Source of the DNA: Ochromonadaceae sp. CCMP2298
Taxonomy: Eukaryota > Sar > Synurophyceae > Ochromonadales > Ochromonadaceae
Direction of reading: 5' to 3'
DNA: 16,879 nucleotides
Assembly (NCBI GenBank): GCA_026770595.1
Contig: MU634041.1
Span: forward strand, 1-16,879
Translations under genes and position numbers: made by a program
Part shown: positions 8,259 to 16,879 of the stretch, piece by piece
Layout of the letters: every line of letters starts with the position of its first letter
Position numbering within the stretch: the first letter of the stretch is position 1
The notes under the pieces: generated by a model
What the model was told of the DNA's origin: nothing
What the model saw: the letters and a program-made list of their open reading frames with translations, nothing else
The model's database searches: none

Positions 8259-8547
8259 CTCGACAAGCTATGATTACTCGGCCAGGGCGCGATATGCTGA
8301 GGAAGTCGACGAGGTCTGTCGAATTACCGGCTGCGCCAGGAGATCAGGCACCAGTGGAGCTGACTCTCAAGGGCTTTCCAGTGTCTCAGCCGCGAACGAC
8401 TGCTGCGCGTATCTGGCGGAGCTGGCACAGGAGCAGACGGGCCGAGCTGCAGGGATAGAGCTGCTCGAAGCGAGAGAAGTTGCGAAAGATGCGAGCACAT
8501 CCTCCCCTCCTCCCCTTCGCCCGGCTTTTCAAAAAACGGGCAGCAGG
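8188..8547 (+). other. 120-codon open stretch lacking ATG, antisense to IFT38 exon 1
   Basis: Between TGA at 8185-8187 and TAA at 8548-8550 one plus frame is fully open and reads like protein, for example YAEEVDEVCRITGCA and CAYLAELAQEQTGRAAGIEL. It has no ATG, so it would need an upstream exon. It ends with a donor-like CAG|GTAACC at about 8545. It overlaps the IFT38 start codon on the opposite strand. No family is recognised. It could be an exon of an overlapping gene, a remnant, or chance in GC-rich DNA. Confidence 0.2.
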
Positions 8548-9148
8548 TAACCGCTCTCCAAGTCCGGTCAAGATGTTCGATGGCGGGTTTCGTATAACTT
8601 TCTTCTGACTCCATTACACATGTACCGGTACATAATCAATTACCAGTATCAAATAGATTATTAATGCGGATTAGTAAAGATAGTCTTAAGAATGTGGATA
8701 AGCAATTTTAGAATAAGGAGCGATAGATCCACAGGATCTCTCATTTTCGCTTTTAGTGTGGGGAAAGCGCCCACGCCACCAAATTAGACGATATCTTTAA
8801 TTCTACGACACATCAGGCATACAAGATAGATATTAGCACATCGACTCGTATGATTAGAGTCCTTGGATAGGAAAGATAATAAGGTGGAGAGAAGTTTGAA
8901 TGGTTTCTATAATTTTGGCTATATGGGAATACCCCTTTAGAGGGCGGATTCGGATTCGACCGGCCTAGCGGAAAAGAAAGCCGCAGAAAGACCTCGCTTG
9001 GCTCGGCATCGAAGCGTCTTCTTGATCTGTTATGGCATCCTCAGTTCAGTTGCTTCGATAGACCTGCCACGTCTTCCTACATCGCTGCAGTCCGGGACAG
9101 AGTGTTTCCTTCAGTGGTCTTACTGCCGCGCGCTCGTCAGTTCGAATC
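8259..9148. promoter_or_regulatory. divergent IFT38 / RPN1 upstream region
   Basis: About 890 bp separate the two start codons, so both promoters must lie here. The IFT38-proximal half is GC-rich and partly open on both strands. From about 8600 to 8940 it is AT-rich and contains the 14-bp perfect palindrome ATGTACCGGTACAT (8620-8633). No TATA box or other core element could be assigned with confidence. A 96-codon minus-strand frame from ATG 8614 has no recognisable content. Confidence 0.5.
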
Positions 9149-11996
9149 ATGTCGAATAACGGAAAGGAGGAGGAGAAGGAGATCGCGGTGCCCGTGGTGG
9201 ACGACGGCAGAGACGACAAGAAGAAGGCGGAGAAAGTCGCCCCCGAGGAGCTGTCGGAAGAAGATAAAGTGCTGAAGGAGGGTCTCGAATTAGCAGTTAC
9301 TAGATTGAAAGAGGATGACACTAGCCTGCACGGGATGGCACTGACCCATCTCGTGACCGAGATCAAATCGGCAACGTCCTCCATGACCTCTGTGCCCAAG
9401 CCGCTGAAGTTTCTCCGCGTACACTACGACGACTTAAAAGCGGTTTATCAGTCGTGGCCTATCATGCACAGTATGAAGCGGATGATGGCGGACGTCATGT
9501 CTGTGCTGGCCATGACCATGGGGGAGGTGGGGTCGCGCGAGTCGCTCAAGTTCAAATTGCAGGGCACCATCGTGAACGTCTCTGCTTGGGGCCACGAGTA
9601 TGTGCGGTCGCTAGCGGGGGAGATCTCAGAGGAGTACAACCAGCGCGTTATGGAAGCGCCTGCGGACGATGAGGCAGACGTGGACGACCTGATGACTTTG
9701 GTTGACGACATCGTGCCCTTCCAGATGGCGCACAACGCAGAGGCAGAGGCGGTGGATCTGCTGCTGGAGGTGCGGCAGCTCAACAAACTAGTGGAGAACC
9801 CAGTCGTGGACGAGCGCAACTACCAGCGAGTCTGCTTGTACCTCATCCGCAGCGCCGGGTTCATCGCAGACCCGGAGGACCTCGACACGCTGTTCCAGAC
9901 CGCATACCTTATCTACAAGGCGCAGGGCAAGCTCACAGATGCCCTGCGCGTGGCGATCAAGGTAGATAATAGCGACCTCATCACAGAGCTCTTCACGGCG
10001 TCCGAGGCGACAGACATGCAGAAGACGCAGATGGCGTACATCCTGGGCAAGGCGCGCTCTCCCTTCGTGTTTGAGTCCGAGGACGAGGCAGAGACAGAGC
10101 GACTTAACGAGATAATCGGCAACAGCTCGCTGTCAGACACCTACCTCTCAGTCATCCGGGAGCTGGACCTGGCCGCGCCCAAGTTGCCAGAGGACATATA
10201 CAAGAACACCAAGGCTGACGGCATCAGCGCAGTGGGCCGCAGCCGGCACAACACTGGCGCGGGCGTGGACTCCGCCCGGGCGAATCTGGCCTCGACATTC
10301 GTGAACGCCTTCGTCAACGCCGGCCACTGCTCGGACAAGCTGATGCTGGGGGAGAGCGGGTCCAACTGGCTGTTCAAGAACAAGGGACACGGGATGCTGT
10401 CTGCCGCGGCCTCTTTGGGCCTGCTGCTGATGTGGAACGTTGAGGAGGGGCTCAACCAAATCGACAAGTTCTTCCACGACGGGGACGACCTCGTCAAGTC
10501 AGGGGCCTGTCTGGGCGTGGGGCTTGTGGCTTGCGGCGTGCGCAATGAGTCTGACCCCGCCCTGGCGCTGCTGACCGACTACATCGAGAGCAGCACCTCC
10601 TCCGCCAACGTCAAGACCGCCTCTGTGTGCGGGCTGGGCCTGGCCTATGCGGGCGCGCAGAGGGAGGAGGTGCGCGACCTGCTGGAGGCTGTGCTGGGCA
10701 ACGAGGCGGCCGATATCACGCAGGCATCCATGGCCGCCCTGTCCATGGGCCTTGTCTACGTGGGCACGGGCGACGACGACGTCGGGACTGTGCTACTGCA
10801 GCGTCTGATGGAGGCAACTGAGGACGAGCTCTCCCATACCGCCTCACGCTTCATGTGTCTCGGCCTGGGCCTGGTGTACCTAGGCAAGGGCGAGGGCGCT
10901 GACACGGTACTGGAGGCGCTGCGCACGATCGAGCATGTGCGGGGCAAGTACGCAGAAGTGACTCTGGAGACGTGCGCCTACGCGGGCACAGGCAACGTGC
11001 TGAAAGTACAGCAGGTGCTCCGCATGTGCACCGATCACCTGACGGAGCAGGCCGAGCACCAGTCCGTGGCGGTGTTGGGCATCGCCCTCATCACCGTGGG
11101 GGAGGATATAGGTACGCGACACTCTTAACTCTTATTCTTCTGTGGATTGTAGATTATAGATTATGCATTATGGATTATATATGATGGATTAGCGATTATC
11201 ATCTGACGATTCATACCACCTCCTCCCTCCCTCCCTGCTCCCCCCTACCCCTCTCGCAGGCACGGAGATGACTCTGCGCACCTTCGAGCACCTGCTGCAC
11301 TACGGAGAGCTGCCCGTGAAGCGCGTCGTGCCCCTCGCCCTGGCGCTGCTCTACGTGAGCAACCCCGAGTACAGTGTGGTGGACCAGCTCTCCCGCCTCA
11401 GCCACGACCAAGACCCCGACCTCGCCCAGTGCGCAATCCTGGGCCTGGGCTTCATATCCGCCGGAAGCAACAACTCACGAGTGGCGGGCCTGCTGAGACA
11501 GCTGGCCGACTTCTATTCCCGAGAGGCCGACCACCTTTTCCTGGTGCGCATCGCGCAGGGCCTGAACGCCATGTCTAAGGGACTGCTCAGCCTCAGCCCC
11601 CTGCACTCCGACAGGCTGCTGCTTAGTGGGCCGGGTCTGGGCGGCATCCTAACAGTGCTGCACGCCTGCCTGGACCTCAAGGGCACGGTCTTGGACAAGA
11701 TGCACTACTTGCTCTACTTCCTCGCTCCCGCCATGAACCCGCGCTACCTGGTGCTACTCGAGGCGGAGGAGAAGACTCCCGTGGCGGCCAACGTGCGCGT
11801 GGGGCAGGCCGTGGAGACGGTGGGGCAGGCGGGAAGACCCAAGACCATTACGGGTTTCCAGACGCACACCACGCCTGTGCTGCTAGGCTTTAAAGACAGG
11901 GCGGAGCTGGCGGGGCGCGATTACAAGGCAGCCTCCTCGGTGATGGAGGGCGTCGTGCTAGTGGAGAAGCTGCCGGAAGATCCCCCCACTGCTTAG
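9149..11996 (+). CDS. RPN1: 26S proteasome non-ATPase regulatory subunit RPN1 (PSMD2)
   Basis: Exon 1 is 9149-11111 and exon 2 is 11260-11996. The 148-bp intron (GTACGC...CGCAG) splits a Gly codon inside the conserved stretch GEDI-G-TEM and restores MTLRTFEHLLHYGE, giving 899 residues against about 900 in animals. An acidic/Lys-rich N-terminus leads to LSEEDKVLKEGLELAV and FLRVHYDDLKAVYQSW. The proteasome/cyclosome repeats that form the toroid are clear from about residue 410 to 760 (GLGLAYAGAQREEV near 492, MGLVYVGTGDDD near 532, LGLGLVYLGKGEG near 570, AYAGTGNVLKVQQVL near 610, LGLGFISAGSNN near 715). The C-terminal RVGQAVETVGQAG and TITGFQTHTTPVLL blocks are diagnostic. RPN1 sits in the 19S base beside the ATPase ring and docks ubiquitin-like shuttle receptors and a deubiquitinase. 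The ATG at 9149 gives the full family N-terminus. Confidence 0.97.
11144..11208. repeat. degenerate GATTAT tandem repeat in the RPN1 intron
   Basis: The AT-rich first half of the 148-bp intron is built of variants of GATTAT/GGATTA (GATTGTA, GATTATA, GATTATG, GGATTATA, GGATTAG, GATTATC). It is followed by a C/T-rich tract leading to the CAG acceptor at 11257-11259. This looks like a local slippage repeat. Confidence 0.65.
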
Positions 11997-12133
11997 TATA
12001 CTGTATTTGGCCACACTCGAACATAAGGAGCGATCGAAAGAAACCCGTCTATCTTGCTCTTTACTCTTTCCCAGTCGCTTACATTCAACAGTCTGCGAAA
12101 AGAGGGAGCGAGCACTATACTGAAAGCATGCAC

Positions 12134-12442
12134 TCACAGCGCGAAATCGAAAGCTACTGCATTATCTACGTTTTCGAGGAGTGCATCCTTGACCTTGTCG
12201 TGCTCAGGATGAGGGAAGTAAGCATCTCGACTTTCCCTATCTGCGAACTTCATCGTGAAGGCGTGTGTAAAGCCCTTATTGAAGCCCTCAGGTGAATCGT
12301 AGGCCCCACCATTATACTCAAGCAAGCCGGGGATAAGGTTTCTCTCCAGCAGAGCAGAAAGACTGGAGAAGATGTCGTCTATCGTCTGTAAAGGCGTCTC
12401 AGCTTTGAACTGGACCAAGACGATGTGCAGGAACTGCGGCAT
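12134..12442 (-). CDS. stress-responsive A/B barrel (Dabb) domain protein
   Basis: A single exon encodes 102 residues, one complete Dabb domain. Family marks are LHIVLVQFK at the N-terminus, the helix with IPGLLEYNGG, SPEGFNKGFTHAFTMKF in the middle, YFPHPEHDKVKDAL, and the final strand VAFDFAL. Dabb proteins are small dimeric alpha+beta barrels. Some are stress-induced in plants, some are antifungal, and some relatives cyclise polyketides, so the exact reaction here cannot be read. No signal peptide or membrane segment is present, so it is probably cytosolic. The stop is TGA. The gene is convergent with RPN1 (137 bp between stops) and divergent from the DUF2064 gene 556 bp away, which may share its control region. 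Confidence 0.9.
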   Translation of the reverse strand: MPQFLHIVLVQFKAETPLQTIDDIFSSLSALLERNLIPGLLEYNGGAYDSPEGFNKGFTHAFTMKFADRESRDAYFPHPEHDKVKDALLENVDNAVAFDFAL

Positions 12443-12998
12443 TGTGATGGATGAGGGCGGGTAGGCTAAATGGCACTACCGGTACAGGGGGTAATGACAG
12501 CTATGGTAGATTGATTGACCGGATCTGCCGCTGGGGATGCTGCTCTGCCGTGGGTGCGCGGTGCCGACCAGTCCCTCCAACGTCCGTCCCCTAGTAGCCA
12601 AAGCTGGCGCGTGGAGTGGGCTCGGGTCTGAGCTAGAAATGAGCTCGGTCGGTCTCGAACTGTGGATTTAGTGAGATCGGTCGCCGGATAAGAAAAGCAA
12701 GAGGAAAAATAAAAATAAACCCCAGACCCGCCGAAAGTGGGTCGAGGAGTGGGTTCTGAAGCCATCCCTCCGCAAAAAGGGCTGGAAGTCTGGGTTTAGC
12801 AGTTTAGACCCTGGGTTTTCTGCCAACGTTTTGATGACCCACGGCACTGGCAATCCTGATGATGTGGAAGGTCCTCTCTCTGCTGTCCACCTCATCACCC
12901 GCGTCATACTCCCGCCTGTGTCGCTTGTCCATCGTCGCGTCCCAGTACATGATCCCTGAGCCACCAAGGTCTGCGTGCGGTGGGCCGCGACGCGAGCA
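12443..12998. promoter_or_regulatory. divergent Dabb / DUF2064 upstream region
   Basis: The 556 bp between two divergent start codons must hold both promoters. It contains TACCGGTA at 12477-12484, about 35 bp before the Dabb ATG, and the second copy of the 30-bp dispersed repeat at 12516-12545. Several short overlapping frames have no recognisable content, including a plus frame from 12859 that is out of phase with the DUF2064 gene. Confidence 0.5.
12516..12545 (-). repeat. 30-bp dispersed repeat, copy 2 (Dabb/DUF2064 spacer)
   Basis: It is an exact reverse-complement copy of 3927-3956. Both copies lie within 120 bp of a start codon and point toward that gene (SDE2 on plus, Dabb on minus). 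Such a position suits either a shared regulatory or leader segment, or fragments of one mobile element. Confidence 0.8.
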
Positions 12999-14049
12999 AT
13001 GGACGTCATCGTGCTGGTGTGCAAAATCCCTGCTGCTGGCTTCTCCAAGACCCGGCTAGTGCCCCACCTGGGTACGGACCTAGCCTCGAAGCTAGCGGAA
13101 GTGATGCTGCAGGATGTGCTGTGCACTGCTGGTCTGGTGGCGGGGCCCAACGTGCGCAGAGTGTGGTTCTATATGGCTCCCGGCGGCGACAAAACTGAGG
13201 AAGTTGCAGGGTCGGAGGCGGCACAGGCGCGCAGGATAGTTGACAGCGTTCCACAGGCAGCGGTATGGGAGACATGTTCGAGTCGCGAGCTGTTCGACGG
13301 GGAGTGCCATGTGGGGCTGGGGCTGGGGCTGATACTGAGCCGGCTGCACGCAAAGTACGCCGCCGGTGCGCAGAGCATCACGTTCATCGGAGGAGATACG
13401 CCGCAGCTGCCCGCAGAGGAGATCAGTCGTGGGATCGGCGCTGCGCAGGCTGGGTAGGTCCCTGGCCCCTGTTTCCTACACTGGTTCTCCCGCCTGAGCT
13501 GCCCCTCTCGTTATACTGTCCCCCCCGTCTGACTCCAGCCTCCCCATTCCCCGTACTCTCCCACGTCCCCAACCCCCATACACACACAATCACGCACTCA
13601 GCGAGGCCTATCTGTGTCCCTCTACGGATGGGGGTTACGTGCTACTCGCCCTGCCCTGCGCTGCGACCCCCGATCCCGACTCGAGCCCGGACCCCGATCT
13701 TAATCGCGACCCCGCCCCTGCACCCCTTAATACGTGTGCATGGCAGCGCGCTGCAGCGGTCTTCGCAGCAGTGGAATGGTCTGTTCCAAGAACATGCGCA
13801 GACCAGTTGCGGGCCCTGTGGCGCCTGCAGCTCACTGTGCGTGTCGGATGCACCTACACGGACATGGACGACGCCGAAGACCTGGAGCACTTCCTCGCCC
13901 TGTGCAGGGAAAGCCGTTGCGGCTCACTGCCGCACGGGTACGCCGCACCTCTCGCTGAAGCCACAGCCAGCCCGCCAATCGACTCGCACGATTTGCGATC
14001 GTACAAAGCGTATGCTATTTACACAAACATATTTCTGTCCAGATTATAG
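12999..14049 (+). CDS. DUF2064 / CofC-like GT-A fold transferase
   Basis: Exon 1 is 12999-13453 and exon 2 is 13602-14049. The 148-bp intron (CTGG|GTAGGT...CTCAG|C) splits a Gly codon, giving 300 residues. It opens MDVIVLVCKIPAAGFSKTRL, the K-x-P-x3-G-x2-KTRL nucleotide-binding loop of the family, followed by VPHLG. FIGGDTPQLP is the metal/nucleotide Asp motif, and STDGGYVLLAL just after the splice is the conserved DGGY-x-LLG-type motif. VEWS and DMDDAEDLEHF near the C-terminus also fit. The join restores EAYLCPSTDGGY exactly, which supports the intron. Family members are predicted nucleotidyl- or glycosyltransferases, and some are annotated with arsenosugar biosynthesis. An Asp/Pro-rich insert (PDPDSSPDPDLNRDPAP) follows the DGGY block. 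A GTG 24 bp upstream is in frame, but ATG 12999 matches family starts. The final residues after about 13980 are not conserved. Confidence 0.85.
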
Positions 14050-14461
14050 CAGCGAAAGAGCAAGCGTTGTAAGTTTATGCATGTGCCTTTCACTTTTTGA
14101 AACTTTCCATTGAAATGTGGGGAAACCTTTTTTGGGTATACTCTTTTTAGCACAATGACGCTCCAAAAACCTCTGTTTGAGCCGGGTGGTTTGCAATAGT
14201 AATTTGTGGGTTTTGGAAGGGTGCTGTTTCCGAGGGAAAGACTTTCGTGTCCGATGGGAACCTGAGGCAGAAAGGCGCCTCCCGAGTGAAACAGAAAAAC
14301 TCTTCCAAAACCCACATTTCCAATGTTCGAAGATTATTTTTTACCCCGGTTCCGCGTCCGGACAATAAACTTTAAGAGTAACGTGCGGGAAGAAAAGTTC
14401 CGGGATTTAGAAAATAAAAAGGGAGGAGAACATGCCTAAACGGGCAGAGGTGGTGCCCTGA
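14050..14461. other. intergenic spacer with a hairpin and AATAAA
   Basis: No gene is seen. It contains the inverted repeat at 14205-14316 and an AATAAA at 14364-14369 that could end the DUF2064 transcript. The short frames on both strands here merely reflect the inverted repeat. Confidence 0.45.
14205..14316. repeat. 15-bp perfect inverted repeat with partly paired loop
   Basis: TGTGGGTTTTGGAAG at 14205-14219 and CTTCCAAAACCCACA at 14302-14316 are exact reverse complements around an 82-base centre. Further imperfect pairing continues inward (CTGTTTC against GAAACAG). It may be a small foldback element or an RNA hairpin in the DUF2064 3' region. Confidence 0.75.
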
Positions 14462-16879
14462 ATGGACCCTAAATTATCATTTCAACTTGCTTATCTATTT
14501 ACGCGAGGAAAAGCATTCCGCAGGTGCGACGGTCGATCCAATCCAGAGGAGTACCCAACAGCCACCGCGATCGCCATGTATGGGGAAGATGAAGTGCGGC
14601 GGCTGCAGCCGCCCGATGTGGGGGACGCCTCGGGAGGAGGGAGCTTTTTCGAGGCGGGAGCGAAGGACGCGCCCAATAAGTGTATGACGGAGGAACATCG
14701 CGAATTGCCCAACCAATCCACCGTCTCAGAATTCCAAAGCAATCAGAACACACAGTCTCTAAGGACTCTAGCCGCAGAGCACGCGAGCACGCTGGTCAAG
14801 GTGCCGGGCACAATCATCACGATGCGGCTGGCCAGAGACCCCGACATCTACGCAAAGGTGGCGTTGAATGGGGTTGTAGGGTGTGCGGGGATGGCGGACT
14901 GTAGCTCGGACTTTTGTGCTGCATCGCCGGAGCAGCTGCATAGGCATGTGCATTCAGAGGCACCGCGCGGGGCAGTCTGCGGCGGCGAGGACGGCTGGAC
15001 ACCCCTGGCGGCTGGGGAGGGGTATGCTGGACAGGAGACAAAGATCGACCTGCCGGTACTGCGGGCTGGAGTCTGTGGGGCCTTTCTGGGTGCACTTGCA
15101 GCGCCGCGCCCGTCACGCTCGCGCATTCGATTCAATCGCACGATCAGGTATCTATACTATCTATACTTACTTAAGCCCTGAACTCGCAAGTCCTCTCTGT
15201 GCCTCCCACTTACCCACGCCCCCCGGCTCCTTCCACTCCTCGTCCGCAGGTTCTGGAGCCTTGTTGCAATACTTCTGGTGGGTGTGTTGGGCACCGGTGC
15301 TCAGTTCACTCAACACACAATCAGCACTGCGGCAGACGGTGCCACCTCTGTGTTTGCGATCGACCTGGATAGAGACGGAGACATCGACGTGCTGTCTGCC
15401 TCTACAAATGATGACACGATCGCCTGGTACGAGAACGATGGGAATCAAGGCTTCACTGATCACAACATCAGCACTACGGCAAAAGGTATTTTCGGTAGCT
15501 CTGTGTTTGCGATCGATGTGGACGGAGATGGAGACATCGACGTACTGTCTGCTTCTGCATCTGATCACAAGATCGCCTGGTACGAGAACGATGGGAACCA
15601 AGGCTTCACTAATCACACAATCAGCACTGACGCAAGAAGTACCCGCTGTGTCTTTGCGATCGACCTGGACGGAGATGGAGACATCGACGTGCTGTCTGCT
15701 TCTGTAGCTGATGACAAAATCGCCTGGTACGAGAACGATGGGAGCCAAGTCTTCACGCCGCACACCATCACCACCGCGGCCAATGGTGCGATATCTGTGT
15801 TTGCGATCGACCTGGACGGAGACGGAGACGTCGACGTGCTGTCAGCTTCTTATATTGATAACAAGATCGCCTGGTACGAGAACGATGGCAACGCAGTCTT
15901 CACTGAGCACACAATCAGCACTGGGGCAAACACTCCGCGCTCTGTGTTTGCGATCGACCTGGACGGAGACGGAGACGTCGACGTGCTGTCTGCTTCTGGG
16001 GGTGATAACAAGATCGCCTGGTACGAGAACAATGGCAGCGAAGTCTTCACTAATCACACAATCAGCACTGCGGCAATGAATGCGATGTCTGTGTTCGCGA
16101 TCGACCTGGACGGAGACGGAGACATCGACGTGCTGTCTGCTTCTCACGGGAATGGCAAGATCGTCTGGTACGAGAACGATGGGAGCCAAGTCTTCACTGA
16201 GTATACAATCAGCACTGCGGCATCTCCCCGCTCTGTGATTGCAATCGACCTGGACGGAGACGGATTCATCGACGTGCTTTCTGCTTCTTTTGGTGATGAC
16301 AAGATCGCCTGGTACGAGAACCCAACGACTTCCACTCCCACATCACAGCCCACAGCACAGCCTACACAGCCTACATCCCAGCCTACAGCACTGCCCTCTA
16401 CCCAACCCTCTACTCAGCCCACATCTCAGCCGTCATCGCTGCCCTCATCACAACCGAGCAGTAGCCCATCAGCACAGCCATCGGCAGTGCCCTCTACTCA
16501 GCCGTCACCGGTGCCCAGCTCGCAGCCCAGCTCGGCGCCATCGGGACAGCCCTCCGGTAGTCCCACTAGTCAGCCATCGAGCAAGCCGTCGTCGCAACCT
16601 AGCTCCAGCCCCAGCTCGCAGCCCAGCTCAGCGCCATCACGACAGCCCACCGGGAGTCCCACTGGTCAGCCGTCGAGCAAGCCGTCGTCGCAGCCCAGCT
16701 GTAGCCCCAGCTCGCAGCCCAGCTCAGTGCCATCGGGGCAGCCGAGCTCGAGCCCTAGCTCTCAGCCCAGCTCTGGTCCCAGCGCGCAGCCCAGCAGTGT
16801 ACCCTCAGGCCAGCCCAGTGGCCAGCCCTCATCGATGCCCAGCTCGTCGGTACCGTCAGGACAGCCCAGCTGTAGTCCT
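14462..16879 (+). CDS. secreted or membrane-anchored VCBS/FG-GAP propeller protein with Ser/Pro/Gln stalk, 3' end outside window
   Basis: The certain part is the exon from 15250 to the window end, open for 543 codons. It begins with a hydrophobic stretch (FWSLVAILLVGVLGTGA) that reads as a signal peptide core or membrane anchor. Seven repeats of about 49 residues follow (15305-16321), each with SVFAIDLDGDGDIDVLSAS-like sequence, the Asp-rich calcium-binding loop of VCBS/FG-GAP blades, and KIAWYENDG. Then comes a QPSS/xPSS stalk. The exon has no ATG, so an upstream exon is needed. The frame from ATG 14462 ends at CAG|GTATCT (15147). Removing 15148-15249 (102 bp, ending CCGCAG) joins in phase as FNRTIRFWSLV, which puts basic residues before the hydrophobic segment. 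That exon would add about 229 residues of no known family, with a Cys/His cluster (CSSDFC ... HRHVH). A different or shorter first exon is possible. Such proteins are usually surface adhesins or wall proteins. Confidence 0.75.
15305..16321 (+). repeat. seven tandem VCBS/FG-GAP-like repeats, about 147 bp each
   Basis: Spacing between equivalent codons of successive units is 153, 147, 147, 147, 147 and 144 bp. Each unit encodes DxDGDGDxD (first unit DLDRDGDID, last DLDGDGFID) and IxWYEN. Nucleotide identity is high, especially across the block encoding AWYEND, so the units duplicated recently or are homogenised. FG-GAP blades form seven-bladed beta-propellers in integrins, and seven units here would close one ring. 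Confidence 0.93.
16322..16879 (+). repeat. Ser/Pro/Gln/Thr four-residue repeat stalk with a 96-bp higher-order unit
   Basis: After the last propeller repeat the frame becomes QPT/QPSS/xPSS repeats in a 12-bp rhythm. Within it a 96-bp (32-residue) unit repeats from 16517, 16613 and 16709. Such stretches are usually extended, O-glycosylated spacers. A phase slip at MPSSSVPSG (near 16840) suggests a 9-bp loss. The repeat runs out of the window. Confidence 0.9.

Noticed and set aside
8324-8614. 96-codon minus-strand frame MESEESYTKP...
   Set aside because: It has no recognisable motif, overlaps an equally open plus frame, and lies in the IFT38 promoter region.
12859-13059. Plus frame starting MMWKVLSLLS as a transit peptide for the DUF2064 protein
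   Set aside because: It is in a different frame from ATG 12999, runs through the start of that gene, and no splice joins it convincingly.
14883-15707. 274-codon plus frame through the VCBS repeats with a CRYC...H...H pattern
   Set aside because: It is out of frame with the DGDGD repeats and simply repeats with their period. The Cys/His spacing is not a standard finger.
1-16879. tRNA, rRNA, CRISPR or bacterial operon features
   Set aside because: Scanning by eye on both strands found no T-arm plus acceptor pairing, no rRNA-like blocks and no regular spacer array. Introns and gene families are eukaryotic.

Overview
The window is nuclear DNA from a flagellate-forming protist. Introns are short (71 to 172 bp) with GT...AG ends, genes stand on both strands without operons, and spliced genes for a 26S proteasome subunit and an intraflagellar transport protein are present. 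The right-hand gene, a VCBS/FG-GAP propeller followed by a Q-P-S-S stalk, has a style I associate with heterokont (stramenopile) algae. That placement is inference from protein style only. Conserved genes end with TAA, TAG and TGA at the expected C-termini, so the standard genetic code fits.

Layout. (1) 1-3350 is poor in intact genes. It holds a possible C-terminal fragment of a Thr/Ala/Pro-rich protein (1-222), a MYND zinc-finger gene interrupted by an in-frame TAA (838-2121, +), a TGTC-type microsatellite, and a Q/A-rich minus-strand frame with two internal TAGs (2560-3066), perhaps a decayed gene. (2) 3351-3804 is a near-perfect foldback (about 200-bp arms, 27-bp loop) lying 184 bp before an SDE2-type gene (3989-6220, +). 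This gene keeps the ubiquitin-like head, the GG-K processing site and the C-terminal SAP-like domain of SDE2, but carries a CCCH-like motif and a SPRY domain between them. (3) IFT38/CLUAP1 lies on the minus strand (6371-8258). I could rebuild it as five exons giving 436 residues, from the MSYREL start to the acidic ...SDGDF end. (4) An approximately 890-bp divergent spacer leads to the proteasome base subunit RPN1 (9149-11996, +; one intron; 899 residues). (5) A small Dabb-domain protein (12134-12442, -) and a DUF2064/CofC-like GT-A transferase (12999-14049, +; one intron) are divergently arranged. (6) A hairpin-forming spacer leads to a large surface or secreted protein (14462 to beyond 16879, +) with a hydrophobic segment, seven 49-residue Asp-rich repeats and a Ser/Pro/Gln stalk that runs off the window.

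The genes do not form one pathway. They cover protein turnover (RPN1), ciliary transport (IFT38), ubiquitin-fold-processed splicing or genome maintenance (SDE2), small-molecule or sugar metabolism (Dabb, DUF2064) and the cell surface (VCBS). Points most worth a second look are the SDE2-CCCH-SPRY architecture, the foldback at its promoter, a 30-bp exact repeat shared by the 5' flanks of SDE2 and the Dabb/DUF2064 pair, and the exactly seven-unit propeller.
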